Positions 55,464-64,000 of a stretch of 64,000 nucleotides of DNA are shown here, piece by piece. Position 1 is the first letter of the stretch. Every line of letters starts with the position of its first letter. The position numbers were made by a program, and so were the translations under genes. Where the stretch lies: positions 1 to 64,000 of the forward strand of contig NZ_CP134867.1 in assembly GCF_031954525.1 (NCBI RefSeq), given 5' to 3'. This DNA comes from Dyella sp. BiH032. Its GTDB lineage: Bacteria > Pseudomonadota > Gammaproteobacteria > Xanthomonadales > Rhodanobacteraceae. The notes below the pieces were generated by a model. It did not search any database. It worked only from the letters and a program-made list of their open reading frames with translations, and was not told the DNA's origin.

Positions 55464-56875
55464 CTGCACGCACTCTGTTCGAGAAGCTGTGGGACGCGCA
55501 CCTGGTCGCGCCCGAAACGGCCGACACACCCGCGATCCTGTACATCGACCTGCACCTGGTACACGAAGTCACCTCGCCTCAGGCCTTCAGCGAACTGCGC
55601 GAGCGCGGCCTGAAGCTGCGCCGCCCGGACCGCACGCTGGCCACGCTGGACCACTCCACGCCCACGCTGCCGGCCGACGACAAGGGCGAGCGCCCGTACG
55701 CGAACGACGAGGCCAAGGCCCAGGTCGCGCAGCTGGAAGCCAACTGCCGCGAGTTCGGCGTCGAACTGCACGGCTGGGACAGCAGCGAGCGCGGCATCGT
55801 GCACGTGATCGGCCCCGAGCTGGGCGCCACGCAGCCGGGCATGACCATCGTCTGCGGCGACAGCCACACCTCGACGCATGGCGCGTTCGGCGCACTGGCT
55901 TTCGGCATCGGCACCACCGAGGTGGGCCACGTGATGGCCACGCAATGCCTGCTGCAGCGCAAGGCCAAGACGCTGGCGATCCACGTCGACGGCCAGCTGC
56001 CGAAGGGTGTGGGCGCGAAGGACCTGATCCTGCACATTATCGGCCAGATCGGCGTCGACGGCGGCACCGGCCACGTCATCGAGTACCGCGGCGAAGCCAT
56101 CGAAGCGATGTCGATGGAAGAGCGCATGACGGTGTGCAACATGTCCATCGAAGCCGGTGCGCGCGCCGGCCTGATCGCTCCCGACGACACCACCTTCGCC
56201 TGGCTGAAGGGCCGTCCGCGCGTGCCGCAGGGCGCCGCCTGGGACGCCGCCGTGGCGACGTGGAAGGCACTGCGCACCGACGAGGGCGCACGCTACGACC
56301 GCGAAGTGCGCGTCGACGCGAGCAAGGTGAAGCCCACGGTCACCTACGGCACCCATCCGGGCATGGCCATCGCCATGGACGCGCCGGTGCCGGCCGCGCG
56401 CACCGCGCAGGAAACCCGCGCGCTTGAGTACATGCACGCGCAACCCGGCAAGCCGATGCAGGGTACGCCGGTGGACGTGGTGTTCATCGGCAGCTGTACC
56501 AATTCGCGCTTGTCCGACCTGCGCGAGGCGGCCGAGATCCTGCGCGGCCGCCGCGTCGCCGAGGGCGTGCGCATGCTGGTGGTGCCCGGCTCCGAAGCGG
56601 TGCGCCGCGATGCGGAGCGCGAAGGCCTGCATCACGTGTTCACCGCGGCCGGCGCCGAGTGGCGCGTGCCGGGCTGCTCGATGTGCATCGCCATGAACGG
56701 CGACCTGGCGCAGCCGGGCCAGCTGGTGGTGAGCACCTCCAACCGCAACTTCGAAGGCCGCCAGGGCAAGGGCGCGCGCACCGTGCTGGCCAGCCCGGCC
56801 ACCGCCGCCGCATCCGCCGTGGCCGGCACCATCGCCGATCCGCGCGAGTACGTGAACGAGGCCGCCGCCGCATGA
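55460..56875 (+). CDS. leuC: 3-isopropylmalate dehydratase, large subunit
   Basis: A 471-residue iron-sulfur isomerase subunit converting 2- to 3-isopropylmalate together with LeuD. The aconitase-type motifs are [37 protein letters not shown], and the cluster cysteines in [10 protein letters not shown] and GCSMCIAMN. The GTG start overlaps the ilvE stop; the ATGA at its end couples it to leuD. The length is standard. Confidence 0.96.
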   Translation: MTARTLFEKLWDAHLVAPETADTPAILYIDLHLVHEVTSPQAFSELRERGLKLRRPDRTLATLDHSTPTLPADDKGERPYANDEAKAQVAQLEANCREFGVELHGWDSSERGIVHVIGPELGATQPGMTIVCGDSHTSTHGAFGALAFGIGTTEVGHVMATQCLLQRKAKTLAIHVDGQLPKGVGAKDLILHIIGQIGVDGGTGHVIEYRGEAIEAMSMEERMTVCNMSIEAGARAGLIAPDDTTFAWLKGRPRVPQGAAWDAAVATWKALRTDEGARYDREVRVDASKVKPTVTYGTHPGMAIAMDAPVPAARTAQETRALEYMHAQPGKPMQGTPVDVVFIGSCTNSRLSDLREAAEILRGRRVAEGVRMLVVPGSEAVRRDAEREGLHHVFTAAGAEWRVPGCSMCIAMNGDLAQPGQLVVSTSNRNFEGRQGKGARTVLASPATAAASAVAGTIADPREYVNEAAAA

Positions 56876-57456
56876 AACCGATCACCCGCATCCATTCCCG
56901 CACCGCGGTCCTCGCCGACGAGAACATCGATACCGACCGCATCATTCCCGCGCGTTTCCTCACCACCACCGAGCGCGCCGGCCTGGGCAAGCTGTGCTTT
57001 CACGACTGGCGCTACCTGCCCGACGGCAGCGACAACCCGGCGTTCCCGCTGAACCAGCCGCAGGCCAAGGGCTGCTCGATCCTGGTCGCCGGCCGCAACT
57101 TCGGTTGCGGCTCGTCGCGCGAACACGCGCCGTGGGCATTGCTCGACTACGGCATCCAGGCCGTGCTGTGCAGCGAGATCGCGGACATCTTCCGCAACAA
57201 CGCGCTGAAGAACGGCCTGCTGGCCATCGTGGTGTCCGACGCCGAGCACCGCTGGCTGCTCGCGCATCCCGGCACCGAGCTGACCATCGACGTGCAAGAG
57301 CAGTACATCGCCCTGCCCGACGGCGGCCGCATCCGCTTCCAGCTCGAACCCTTTGCCCGCCACTGCCTGCTCAACGGCGTCGACCAGCTGGGCTACCTGC
57401 TGCAGCACGCCGACGCCATCACCCGTTACGAACAGCAACTGGAGCACGCCGCATGA
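56872..57456 (+). CDS. leuD: 3-isopropylmalate dehydratase, small subunit
   Basis: A 194-residue partner of LeuC carrying the swivelling domain. It shows [14 protein letters not shown] (about residues 17-30) and [17 protein letters not shown] (about 68-84), both diagnostic. It overlaps leuC and leuB by ATGA on each side. The size matches the family. Confidence 0.96.
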   Translation: MKPITRIHSRTAVLADENIDTDRIIPARFLTTTERAGLGKLCFHDWRYLPDGSDNPAFPLNQPQAKGCSILVAGRNFGCGSSREHAPWALLDYGIQAVLCSEIADIFRNNALKNGLLAIVVSDAEHRWLLAHPGTELTIDVQEQYIALPDGGRIRFQLEPFARHCLLNGVDQLGYLLQHADAITRYEQQLEHAA

Positions 57457-58550
57457 AAGCCCGCATCGTCACCCTGCCCGGCGACGGCGTCGGCCCGGAA
57501 GTCACCGCCGCCGCCGTGGCCGTGCTGGACGCCGTCGCCGCCCATTACGACCACAGCTTCGAATACGAGGAACACCTGATCGGCGGCTGCGCCATCGACG
57601 CCACCGGCGAACCGCTGCCGGCCGCCGCGCTGGCGGCATGCCAGTCGGCCGACGCAGTGCTGCTCGGCGCGGTGGGTGGACCGAAATGGTCCGATCCGTC
57701 CGCGCCGGTGCGCCCCGAGCAGGGCCTGCTGGCGCTGCGCGCGGCGCTGGGCGTGTACGCCAACCTGCGCCCGCTGCAGGTGCATCCGGCGCTGGCCCAG
57801 CTGTCGCCGCTGAAGAACGACAAGCTGCGCAACGTCGACGTGCTGTTCGTGCGCGAGCTGACCGGCGGCGCCTACTTCGGCGCGAAGACCCGCACCGCCG
57901 ACACGGCCACTGACGAGTGCAAATACACCGTGGCCGAAGTCGAGCGCGTCGTGCGCCGCGCCTTCGAGCTGGCGCGCGGCCGCCGCCACAAGGTCACTTC
58001 GGTGGACAAGGCCAACGTGCTGGAGACCTCGCGCCTGTGGCGCAGCACCGTGCAGCGCATCGCCGCCGAGTACCCGGACGTCAAGCTGGAACACCAGCTG
58101 GTCGACTCGATGGCGATGCTGTTGCTGACGCAGCCGTCGAACTACGACGTCGTCGTTACCGAGAACCTGTTCGGCGACATCCTCACCGACGAGGCGGCTG
58201 CGCTGGCCGGCTCGCTGGGTTTGCTGCCGTCCGCCTCGCTGGGCGAAGGCGCGCGCGGCCTGTACGAACCGATCCATGGTTCCGCGCCCGACATCGCCGG
58301 CAAGGGCGTCGCCAATCCGGTCGGCGCGATCCTGTCGGCGGCGATGCTGCTGCGCCATTCGCTGGGCCTGGAGGAAGAGGCCGGTGCGGTGGAAGCGGCG
58401 ATCGAGCACGTGCTGGAGCACGGCCCGCGCAGCCGCGACATCGGCGGCGACGCCGGCACCGCAGCGATCCGCGAAGCGGTGGTGGCGGCGCTGGACGAGC
58501 ACGTCGCCAACTCAGAGGCCTTTTTCAGCGGTGCCCGCGCGTGCGGCTGA
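57453..58550 (+). CDS. leuB: 3-isopropylmalate dehydrogenase
   Basis: A 365-residue NAD-dependent oxidative decarboxylase forming 2-ketoisocaproate. Motifs are TLPGDGVGPEV at the N-terminus, LLGAVGGPKW, LTGGAYFGAKTRT, the SVDKANVLETSRLWR segment and the NAD site LYEPIHGSAPDIAGKGVANPVGAILS. ATGA overlap with leuD. A 174-bp gap separates it from ilvD, the widest inside the operon. Confidence 0.96.
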   Translation: MKARIVTLPGDGVGPEVTAAAVAVLDAVAAHYDHSFEYEEHLIGGCAIDATGEPLPAAALAACQSADAVLLGAVGGPKWSDPSAPVRPEQGLLALRAALGVYANLRPLQVHPALAQLSPLKNDKLRNVDVLFVRELTGGAYFGAKTRTADTATDECKYTVAEVERVVRRAFELARGRRHKVTSVDKANVLETSRLWRSTVQRIAAEYPDVKLEHQLVDSMAMLLLTQPSNYDVVVTENLFGDILTDEAAALAGSLGLLPSASLGEGARGLYEPIHGSAPDIAGKGVANPVGAILSAAMLLRHSLGLEEEAGAVEAAIEHVLEHGPRSRDIGGDAGTAAIREAVVAALDEHVANSEAFFSGARACG

Positions 58551-58724
58551 GCCATGCCCCCATGGTTCAGGCCCGCGCGGCCTCCGTGCCGTCTGCTTCT
58601 CCCTGCGCGCAGCGGGATATGAGGGCGCCGCTCACTCCGCCCCGGGTGACCGCCACTCCCCGCGCCCTGTCCCGCGTGCCCCTGCGCGCAGGGGGAGCAC
58701 CTTCTTTCGCCATCGAGAGTTTCA
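58551..58724. other. gap inside the leu-ilv operon
   Basis: No gene and no complete terminator. A GC-rich near-repeat (CCTGCGCGCAG, twice) may pair with itself. The ilvD ribosome site (GAGAG) is at the end. An internal promoter is possible but not visible. Confidence 0.35.
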
Positions 58725-60443
58725 ATGCGCAGTGACCTCATCAAGACCGGCGCCGACCGCGCCCCCGCGCGCGCCATGCTGCGCGCCACCGGCCTGGACG
58801 ACGGCGCCATCGCCAAGCCGCTGGTCGCCGTGGTGCATACCTGGTCCAACGTCAGCCCCTGCAACCTCAACCTGCGCGAGCTGGCCGAGCACGTGGCCGA
58901 AGGCATCCGCGCCGCCGGCGGCACGCCGGTCGAGTTCAACACCATCGCCGTCACCGACGGCATCGCCATGGGCACGCCGGGCATGCGCGCCTCGCTGATC
59001 AGCCGCGAGGTGATCACCGATTCGATCGAACTGGCGGTGGACGGCCACTGCCTCGACGCCATGGTGGTGCTGTGCGGCTGCGACAAGACCATCCCCGCCG
59101 CCGCGATGGCGATGGCGCGGCTGGACATCCCGGCGGTGGCGCTCTACGGCGGCACCATCGCGCACGGCACGCACGACAACCATCCGATCACCATCCAGCA
59201 GGTGTTCGAAGCGGTGGGCGCGCACGGCGCGGGCAAGATCGACGACGCCGAGCTGACCGCGGTCGAGCGCGACGCCTGCCCGGGCGCGGGCGCCTGCGGC
59301 GGCCAGTTCACCGCCAACACCATGGCCATGGTGCTGACCACGCTGGGCCTGTCGCCGATGGGCTTCAACGACATCCCCGCCACGCATCCGGCCAAGGCCG
59401 CCGCTGCGCGCCGCTGCGGCGAGCTGGTGATGGACTGCCTGCGCGAGCAGCGCAAGCCGCGCGCGCTGATCAACCGCACCTCGCTGCGCAATGCCGCGCG
59501 CATGGTCGCCGCCACCGCCGGCTCCACCAACGCGGTGCTGCACCTGCTGGCGATCGCGCGCGAAGCCGGCGCGCCGTGGACGCTGGAGGATTTCGAACCC
59601 GCATCCAAGCACACGCCGGTGATCGCCGACCTGCTGCCGGGCGGGCGCTATACCGCGGTCGAGATGTTCGGCGCCGGCGGCAGCGCACGTGTAGCGCAGG
59701 AACTGATCGCCGCCGGCATGCTGGAGGACGTGCCCACGGTCACCGGCCGCAGCCTGTTCGCCGAGGCCGCGGCGGCGCCGCGCGCGGAGTCGCAGGACGT
59801 CATCCTGCCGGTGAGCCAGCCGCTCAAGCCGCGCGGTGGCTATTCCATCCTGTACGGCAACCTCGCGCCCGAGGGCTGCATTCTCAAACTCGCCGGCAAA
59901 GGCGCCACGCATTTCGAAGGCACCGCGCGCGTGTTCGAAAGCGAGGAAGAGGCTTTCGCCGCCGTGCAGCAGGGCCGCATCGCCAAGGGCGACGTCATCG
60001 TGATCCGCAACGAAGGCCCCGCCGGCGGCCCGGGCATGCGCGAGATGCTCGGCGTCACCGCCGCGCTGATCGGCCGTGGCCTGGGCGACGACGTGGCGCT
60101 GATCACCGATGGCCGCTTCTCCGGCGCGACGCACGGCTTCATGGTCGGCCACATGGCGCCCGAAGCGGTGCGCGGCGGCCCGATCGCGCTGCTGCGCGAT
60201 GGCGACCGCATCCGCATCGATGCGGGCCTGCGCGAGATCGAGACCGATGCCGACCTGGCCGAGCGCCGCAAGCACTGGACGCCACCGGCGCCCAAGGTCA
60301 CCCACGGCGCGCTGGCCAAGTACGCGCGCCTGGTCGGCTCCGCCTCGGATGGCGCGACCACCAACGCCGGTCTCGCGCCGGCCGCTTCAGACACCACCCC
60401 ACGACACGTTCACGTCACCGCTACCGAAGGAGTCACCGCATGA
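58725..60443 (+). CDS. ilvD: dihydroxy-acid dehydratase
   Basis: A 572-residue iron-sulfur enzyme making 2-ketoisovalerate and 2-keto-3-methylvalerate. It shows [56 protein letters not shown] (cluster cysteines) and [22 protein letters not shown]. The three-cysteine pattern fits a 2Fe-2S or 4Fe-4S cluster enzyme of the plant-like/bacterial IlvD-Edd family. It ends in ...GVTA with an AAGGAG ribosome site and an ATGA overlap onto ilvC. Confidence 0.95.
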   Translation: MRSDLIKTGADRAPARAMLRATGLDDGAIAKPLVAVVHTWSNVSPCNLNLRELAEHVAEGIRAAGGTPVEFNTIAVTDGIAMGTPGMRASLISREVITDSIELAVDGHCLDAMVVLCGCDKTIPAAAMAMARLDIPAVALYGGTIAHGTHDNHPITIQQVFEAVGAHGAGKIDDAELTAVERDACPGAGACGGQFTANTMAMVLTTLGLSPMGFNDIPATHPAKAAAARRCGELVMDCLREQRKPRALINRTSLRNAARMVAATAGSTNAVLHLLAIAREAGAPWTLEDFEPASKHTPVIADLLPGGRYTAVEMFGAGGSARVAQELIAAGMLEDVPTVTGRSLFAEAAAAPRAESQDVILPVSQPLKPRGGYSILYGNLAPEGCILKLAGKGATHFEGTARVFESEEEAFAAVQQGRIAKGDVIVIRNEGPAGGPGMREMLGVTAALIGRGLGDDVALITDGRFSGATHGFMVGHMAPEAVRGGPIALLRDGDRIRIDAGLREIETDADLAERRKHWTPPAPKVTHGALAKYARLVGSASDGATTNAGLAPAASDTTPRHVHVTATEGVTA

Positions 60444-61459
60444 GCAGCACCACCTCCAACCCGACGCTGGCCAATGCCCGCATCGCCGTGCTCGGCTACG
60501 GCAGCCAGGGCCGCGCGCACGCCCTCAACCTGCGCGACTCCGGCCTGGACGTCGTGGTCGGCCTGCGCAAGGGCGGCCCCTCGTGGGAGAAGGCCCGCGC
60601 CGAAGGTTTCAACGTGGCCGAACCGGGCGAAGCCGTGCGCGGCGCCGACCTGGTCGCCGTGCTGACGCCCGACATGGTGCAGCCGACGCTGTACAAGGAA
60701 GCGATCGAGCCGAACATCAAGCCCGGCGCCGCCTTGCTGTTCGCGCACGGCTTCAACGTGCACTTCAAGCAGATCGAGCCGCGCAAGGACATCGACGTGA
60801 TCCTGGTGGCGCCGAAGGGCCCGGGTGCGCTGGTGCGCCGCGAGTATGAGATCGGCCGTGGCGTGCCCAGCATCTGGGCCATCCATCAGGACGTCACCGG
60901 CCAGGCCGAAGCGAAGGCCAAGGCCTATGCCGACGGCATCGGCGGCGGCCGCGCGCTGCTGATCAAGACCGACTTCAAGGAAGAGACCGAGACCGATCTG
61001 TTCGGCGAGCAGGCCGTGCTGTGCGGCGGCGCCAGCTCGCTGGTGCAGGCCGGCTTCGAGACGCTGGTGGAAGCCGGCTACCAGCCGGAGATCGCCTACT
61101 ACGAAGTGCTGCACGAGCTGAAGCTGATCGTGGACCTGTTCTACGAAGGCGGCATCGCGCGCATGCTGGAGTTCGTCTCCGAGACCGCGCAGTACGGCGA
61201 CTACGTGAGCGGCCCGCGCGTGATCGACGCCGGCACCAAGGAACGCATGAAGGACGTGCTGAAGGACATCCAGGACGGCACCTTCGCCCGCAACTGGATC
61301 GCCGAGTACCAGGCCGGCCTGCCGAACTACAAGCGCTTCAAGCAGGCGGACCTGGAACATCCGATCGAGCAGGTCGGCGCCAAGCTGCGCGCGCGCATGT
61401 CCTGGCTGCAGGCCGGCGCGGCCAAGGCCGCCGCCGAACCGCTGAAGAAAGCCGGCTGA
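60440..61459 (+). CDS. ilvC: ketol-acid reductoisomerase
   Basis: A 339-residue class I enzyme (short form) converting acetolactate and acetohydroxybutyrate into dihydroxy acids with NADPH. It shows the nucleotide motif [37 protein letters not shown], and the metal-binding [12 protein letters not shown] plus [16 protein letters not shown]. The overlap with ilvD is ATGA, using the same 17-base junction as leuA-ilvE. Confidence 0.97.
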   Translation: MSSTTSNPTLANARIAVLGYGSQGRAHALNLRDSGLDVVVGLRKGGPSWEKARAEGFNVAEPGEAVRGADLVAVLTPDMVQPTLYKEAIEPNIKPGAALLFAHGFNVHFKQIEPRKDIDVILVAPKGPGALVRREYEIGRGVPSIWAIHQDVTGQAEAKAKAYADGIGGGRALLIKTDFKEETETDLFGEQAVLCGGASSLVQAGFETLVEAGYQPEIAYYEVLHELKLIVDLFYEGGIARMLEFVSETAQYGDYVSGPRVIDAGTKERMKDVLKDIQDGTFARNWIAEYQAGLPNYKRFKQADLEHPIEQVGAKLRARMSWLQAGAAKAAAEPLKKAG

Positions 61460-61467
61460 TCCACCCG

Positions 61468-61491
61468 CCCCTCGCCCTGACCGGCGAGGGG
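61468..61491 (+). terminator. partial terminator hairpin between ilvC and ilvG
   Basis: A 9-bp stem (61468-61476 with 61483-61491) with a 6-nt loop is followed by CTCTCATTTT. It probably trims transcription before the acetolactate synthase genes. Confidence 0.55.
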
Positions 61492-61522
61492 CTCTCATTT
61501 TCAAGCGAGGAACCGCGACACC

Positions 61523-63397
61523 ATGAACGCCCTCTTGCCGGACATCGCCGCCGTCACGGCCGACGACGCCACCCATCCCCTCAATGCGCTGCGCATGAGC
61601 GGCGCGGAGGTGGTGGTGCAGGTACTCGCCGACGAGGGCGTGGACGTGCTGTTCGGCTATTCGGGCGGCGCCATCCTGCCGGTGTACGACGCGGTGTTCC
61701 GCTACAACGCCACCCATATCGGCCCCAATGGCGGCGAACCCATGCCGCTGATCGTGCCGGCCAACGAACAGGGCGCCGGCTTCATGGCCGCCGGTTACGC
61801 GCGCGCCTCGGGCAAGGTCGGCGTGGCCATCGTCACGTCCGGCCCGGGCGCCACCAACATGGTCACCCCGGTACGCGATTCGATGGCCGACTCGGTGCCG
61901 ATGGTGGTGATCTGCGGCCAGGTGCCGACCACCGCGATCGGCTCCGATGCGTTCCAGGAAGCGCCGATCAGCAACATCATGAGCGCCTGCGCCAAGCACG
62001 TGTTCTTGGTCACCGACGCCGAGAAGCTGGAAGCGACCCTGCGCACGGCCTTCGAGATCGCCCGCAGCGGCCGGCCCGGCCCGGTAGTCGTGGACATCCC
62101 CAAGGACGTACAGAACACGCCGCTGCCGTTCCGTGGCGAAGGCCTGCTGCCGATGCCGGGCTACCGCGCACGCTTGCAGCGCCTGGAGCAGTCTTCGCTG
62201 GACGACGCCTCGTGCGCCGCCTTCTTCGAAGCGCTGGCGCGATCGGCGCGCCCATTGATCTATGCCGGTGGCGGCGTGATCTCTTCCGGGGCCGCGGACG
62301 CGCTGCGCGCCTTCGTCACCGATTACGGCTTGCCGGTCACCACCACGCTGATGGGCCTGGGCGCCTACGACACCACCGAGCCGCTGGCCCTGCACATGCT
62401 CGGCATGCACGGTACGGCCTATGCCAATTACGCGGTGGAGGATTGCGATTTCCTGTTCGCGCTGGGCGCGCGCTTCGACGACCGCGTGGCCGGCGTGCCG
62501 GATCGTTTCGCGCCGCAGGCGAGGTTTGTCGCCCAGATCGACATCGACCCGGCCGAGATCGGCAAGGTCAAGGCCGTGGATTGGCAGCACACCGGCGACC
62601 TCGGCCGCACGCTGGAGCAACTGCGCGCCTGGGGCGAACGCCACGGCTGGCGCGCAAAGCTGGCGGGCCGCTACGCGCCATGGCACGAGCACGTGGCGGC
62701 GCTGAAGCGCGACCACGCTTTGAATTACGACCGCGAAAGTCCGCTGATCCAGCCCTATGCGGTGATCGAGGAAATCAACCGCCACACCCACGGCCGCGCG
62801 GTGATCAGCACCGGCGTCGGCCAGCACCAGATGTGGGCGGCGCAGTATTTCGACTTTCGCGAACCGCGGCATTGGCTGAGTTCCGGTTCCATGGGCACGA
62901 TGGGCTTCGGCCTGCCCGCGGCGATCGGCGCGCAGTTCGCACGACGCGACGCGGTGGTGATCGACATCGATGGCGACGCCAGCATCCGCATGAACCTGGG
63001 CGAGCTGGAAACCGTCACCACCTACGGCCTGCCGGTGAAGGTCGTGGTGCTCAACAACATCGGCGACGGCATGGTGCGGCAGTGGCAGAAGCTGTTCTTC
63101 CGCGGGCGCTTCGCCTCTTCCGACAAGAGCCTGCACCGCAAGGACTTCATCAAGGCCGCGCAGGCCGACGGCTTCGAGTGGGCGCGACGGTTGGAACGCA
63201 AGGAAGAGTTGGCATCGACCATCGCCGACTTCCTGGCCCATCCCGGCCCGGCTTTCCTGGAAGTGATGATCGACCCCGACGCGGGCGTTTACCCGATGGT
63301 GGGGCCCGGCGCCACCTACGCGCAGATGATCACCGGCGACCACATCGCCTCGCGCCAGGCCGTGAAGGCCGACGGCGCCGCCAGCGACATGTTCTGA
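61523..63397 (+). CDS. ilvG: acetolactate synthase, catalytic (large) subunit
   Basis: A 624-residue thiamine-diphosphate enzyme making acetolactate or acetohydroxybutyrate. The N-terminal domain has FGYSGGAILPVYDA and the ThDP-activating glutamate in VPANEQGAGFMAAGYARASG. The central FAD-binding region includes LFALGARFDDRVAG. The C-terminal ThDP domain has SSGSMGTMGFGLPAAIGAQFA and DIDGDASIRMNLGELETV. The preceding gap holds a hairpin and the site GCGAGGAA. Its small subunit follows after 8 bp. Confidence 0.94.
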   Translation: MNALLPDIAAVTADDATHPLNALRMSGAEVVVQVLADEGVDVLFGYSGGAILPVYDAVFRYNATHIGPNGGEPMPLIVPANEQGAGFMAAGYARASGKVGVAIVTSGPGATNMVTPVRDSMADSVPMVVICGQVPTTAIGSDAFQEAPISNIMSACAKHVFLVTDAEKLEATLRTAFEIARSGRPGPVVVDIPKDVQNTPLPFRGEGLLPMPGYRARLQRLEQSSLDDASCAAFFEALARSARPLIYAGGGVISSGAADALRAFVTDYGLPVTTTLMGLGAYDTTEPLALHMLGMHGTAYANYAVEDCDFLFALGARFDDRVAGVPDRFAPQARFVAQIDIDPAEIGKVKAVDWQHTGDLGRTLEQLRAWGERHGWRAKLAGRYAPWHEHVAALKRDHALNYDRESPLIQPYAVIEEINRHTHGRAVISTGVGQHQMWAAQYFDFREPRHWLSSGSMGTMGFGLPAAIGAQFARRDAVVIDIDGDASIRMNLGELETVTTYGLPVKVVVLNNIGDGMVRQWQKLFFRGRFASSDKSLHRKDFIKAAQADGFEWARRLERKEELASTIADFLAHPGPAFLEVMIDPDAGVYPMVGPGATYAQMITGDHIASRQAVKADGAASDMF

Positions 63398-63405
63398 GAA
63401 ACGAT

Positions 63406-63657
63406 ATGAAACACACGCTTTCCATCCTGTTGCAGAACGAAGCCGGCGCCCTGGTGCGCGTGGCCGGGCTGTTTTCCGCGCGCGGCTTCAACATCGACTC
63501 GCTCACCGTCGCGGCCACGCAGGACCCGGCCGTGTCGCGCCTGACCCTGGTCATGCAGGGTGCGGACAGCGCGGTGGACCAGCTCATCAAGCAGACCCGC
63601 AAGCTGGTTGACGTGATCGAAGTGAGCCAAGCCGCCGGCGCGGAAGCGCTGCCGTGA
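63406..63657 (+). CDS. ilvM: acetolactate synthase, small regulatory subunit (short form)
   Basis: An 83-residue ACT-domain protein: [34 protein letters not shown]. The length matches IlvM (about 87 residues) and is about half of IlvN/IlvH, lacking their C-terminal domain; valine feedback would depend on this ACT domain only. The stop overlaps the ilvA start (GTGA). The start ATG is 8 bp after the ilvG stop. Confidence 0.9.
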   Translation: MKHTLSILLQNEAGALVRVAGLFSARGFNIDSLTVAATQDPAVSRLTLVMQGADSAVDQLIKQTRKLVDVIEVSQAAGAEALP

Positions 63658-64000
63658 ATGCGGTAGCCGCCGGCCGGCCCGTCACCCGCGACGGCGACGA
63701 AGGCTGGGAACGCGACCTGCTGCGCCGCACGCTCGGCGCGCGCGTCTACGACGTGGCACGCGAAAGTCCGCTCGAACCTGCGCCGCTGCTGTCGGCCAAG
63801 CTCGGCCAGCGCGTGCTGTTCAAGCGCGAGGACCAGCAGCCGGTGTTCTCGTTCAAGCTGCGCGGCGCCTACAACAAGATGGTGGCACTGGATGCCGCGC
63901 AACGCGCGCGCGGCGTGATCGCCGCCTCTGCGGGCAACCACGCGCAGGGCGTGGCCCTGGCCGCCGCGAAGCTCGGCCTGCGCGCCACCATCGTGATGCC
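63654..64000 (+). CDS. ilvA: threonine ammonia-lyase, cut by the right window edge
   Basis: The first 115 or so residues of the PLP enzyme that turns threonine into 2-ketobutyrate for isoleucine. The PLP lysine lies in [12 protein letters not shown] (about residue 68) and the phosphate-binding region starts at [13 protein letters not shown]. The GTG start overlaps the ilvM stop. A C-terminal ACT domain, if any, lies outside the window, so the biosynthetic versus catabolic (tdcB) type cannot be settled; the operon argues for biosynthetic. Confidence 0.92.
   Translation, partial: MNAVAAGRPVTRDGDEGWERDLLRRTLGARVYDVARESPLEPAPLLSAKLGQRVLFKREDQQPVFSFKLRGAYNKMVALDAAQRARGVIAASAGNHAQGVALAAAKLGLRATIVM

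Overview
The window is a high-GC chromosomal segment from a gammaproteobacterium, most likely of the order Lysobacterales (Xanthomonadales), family Rhodanobacteraceae (Dyella/Rhodanobacter/Luteibacter-like). The basis is the xanthomonad-style chitin-sugar (nag) locus with TonB receptor, NagP, NagR, SIS-type NagB and NagX, the many TonB receptors and secreted M61 peptidases, the GTG/TTG starts, and 4-nt ATGA/GTGA gene overlaps. The genus is an inference. I see no mobile element, CRISPR array or prophage; the region looks like core chromosome peppered with intergenic palindromic repeats.

Layout: 1-2.3 kb, two nucleotide-sugar genes (UDP-glucuronate epimerase, cut by the left edge, and a TviB-type dehydrogenase). 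2.3-7.7 kb, a small orphan protein, a secreted protein with an HEYAE motif, a small acidic protein coupled to a TPR-GGDEF diguanylate cyclase, and the tRNA methyltransferase TrmO; then tRNA-Arg(CCG). 8-12.8 kb, two M61 aminopeptidase paralogues flanking an outer-membrane beta-barrel gene. 13-17 kb, a composite palindromic repeat island, an amino-acid permease, a sterol-desaturase-like oxidase and a lysoplasmalogenase. 17-28.6 kb, a probable organophosphate-scavenging cluster: two paralogous TonB receptors, a nucleotide pyrophosphatase-type phosphodiesterase, GlpQ, an AraC regulator, a Tat-exported DUF1501 protein and a PhoA-type lipoprotein alkaline phosphatase.

28.7-41.2 kb holds the complete N-acetylglucosamine locus. 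nagX, a GH20 hexosaminidase, a TonB receptor and glucokinase run leftward; nagP, nagR, nagB-II and nagA run rightward; two LacI-type operators lie between the divergent arms. Chitooligosaccharides would be imported, trimmed, carried inward, phosphorylated, deacetylated and deaminated to fructose-6-phosphate. 41.4-48.2 kb carries a phosphodiesterase, an LTA-synthase-like sulfatase-fold membrane enzyme, CpdB and a DUF2501 protein.

48.4-64 kb is amino-acid biosynthesis: a threonine leader peptide followed by a stand-alone homoserine dehydrogenase, thrB and thrC; then a leucine/valine leader peptide with a clear attenuator, followed by leuA-ilvE-leuC-leuD-leuB-ilvD-ilvC-ilvG-ilvM-ilvA (the last cut by the right edge). 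Both leader peptides have their ATG exactly 7 nt after a -10 box, so both transcripts are predicted to be leaderless. Together the genes run from aspartate semialdehyde to threonine, and from threonine and pyruvate to isoleucine, valine and leucine.
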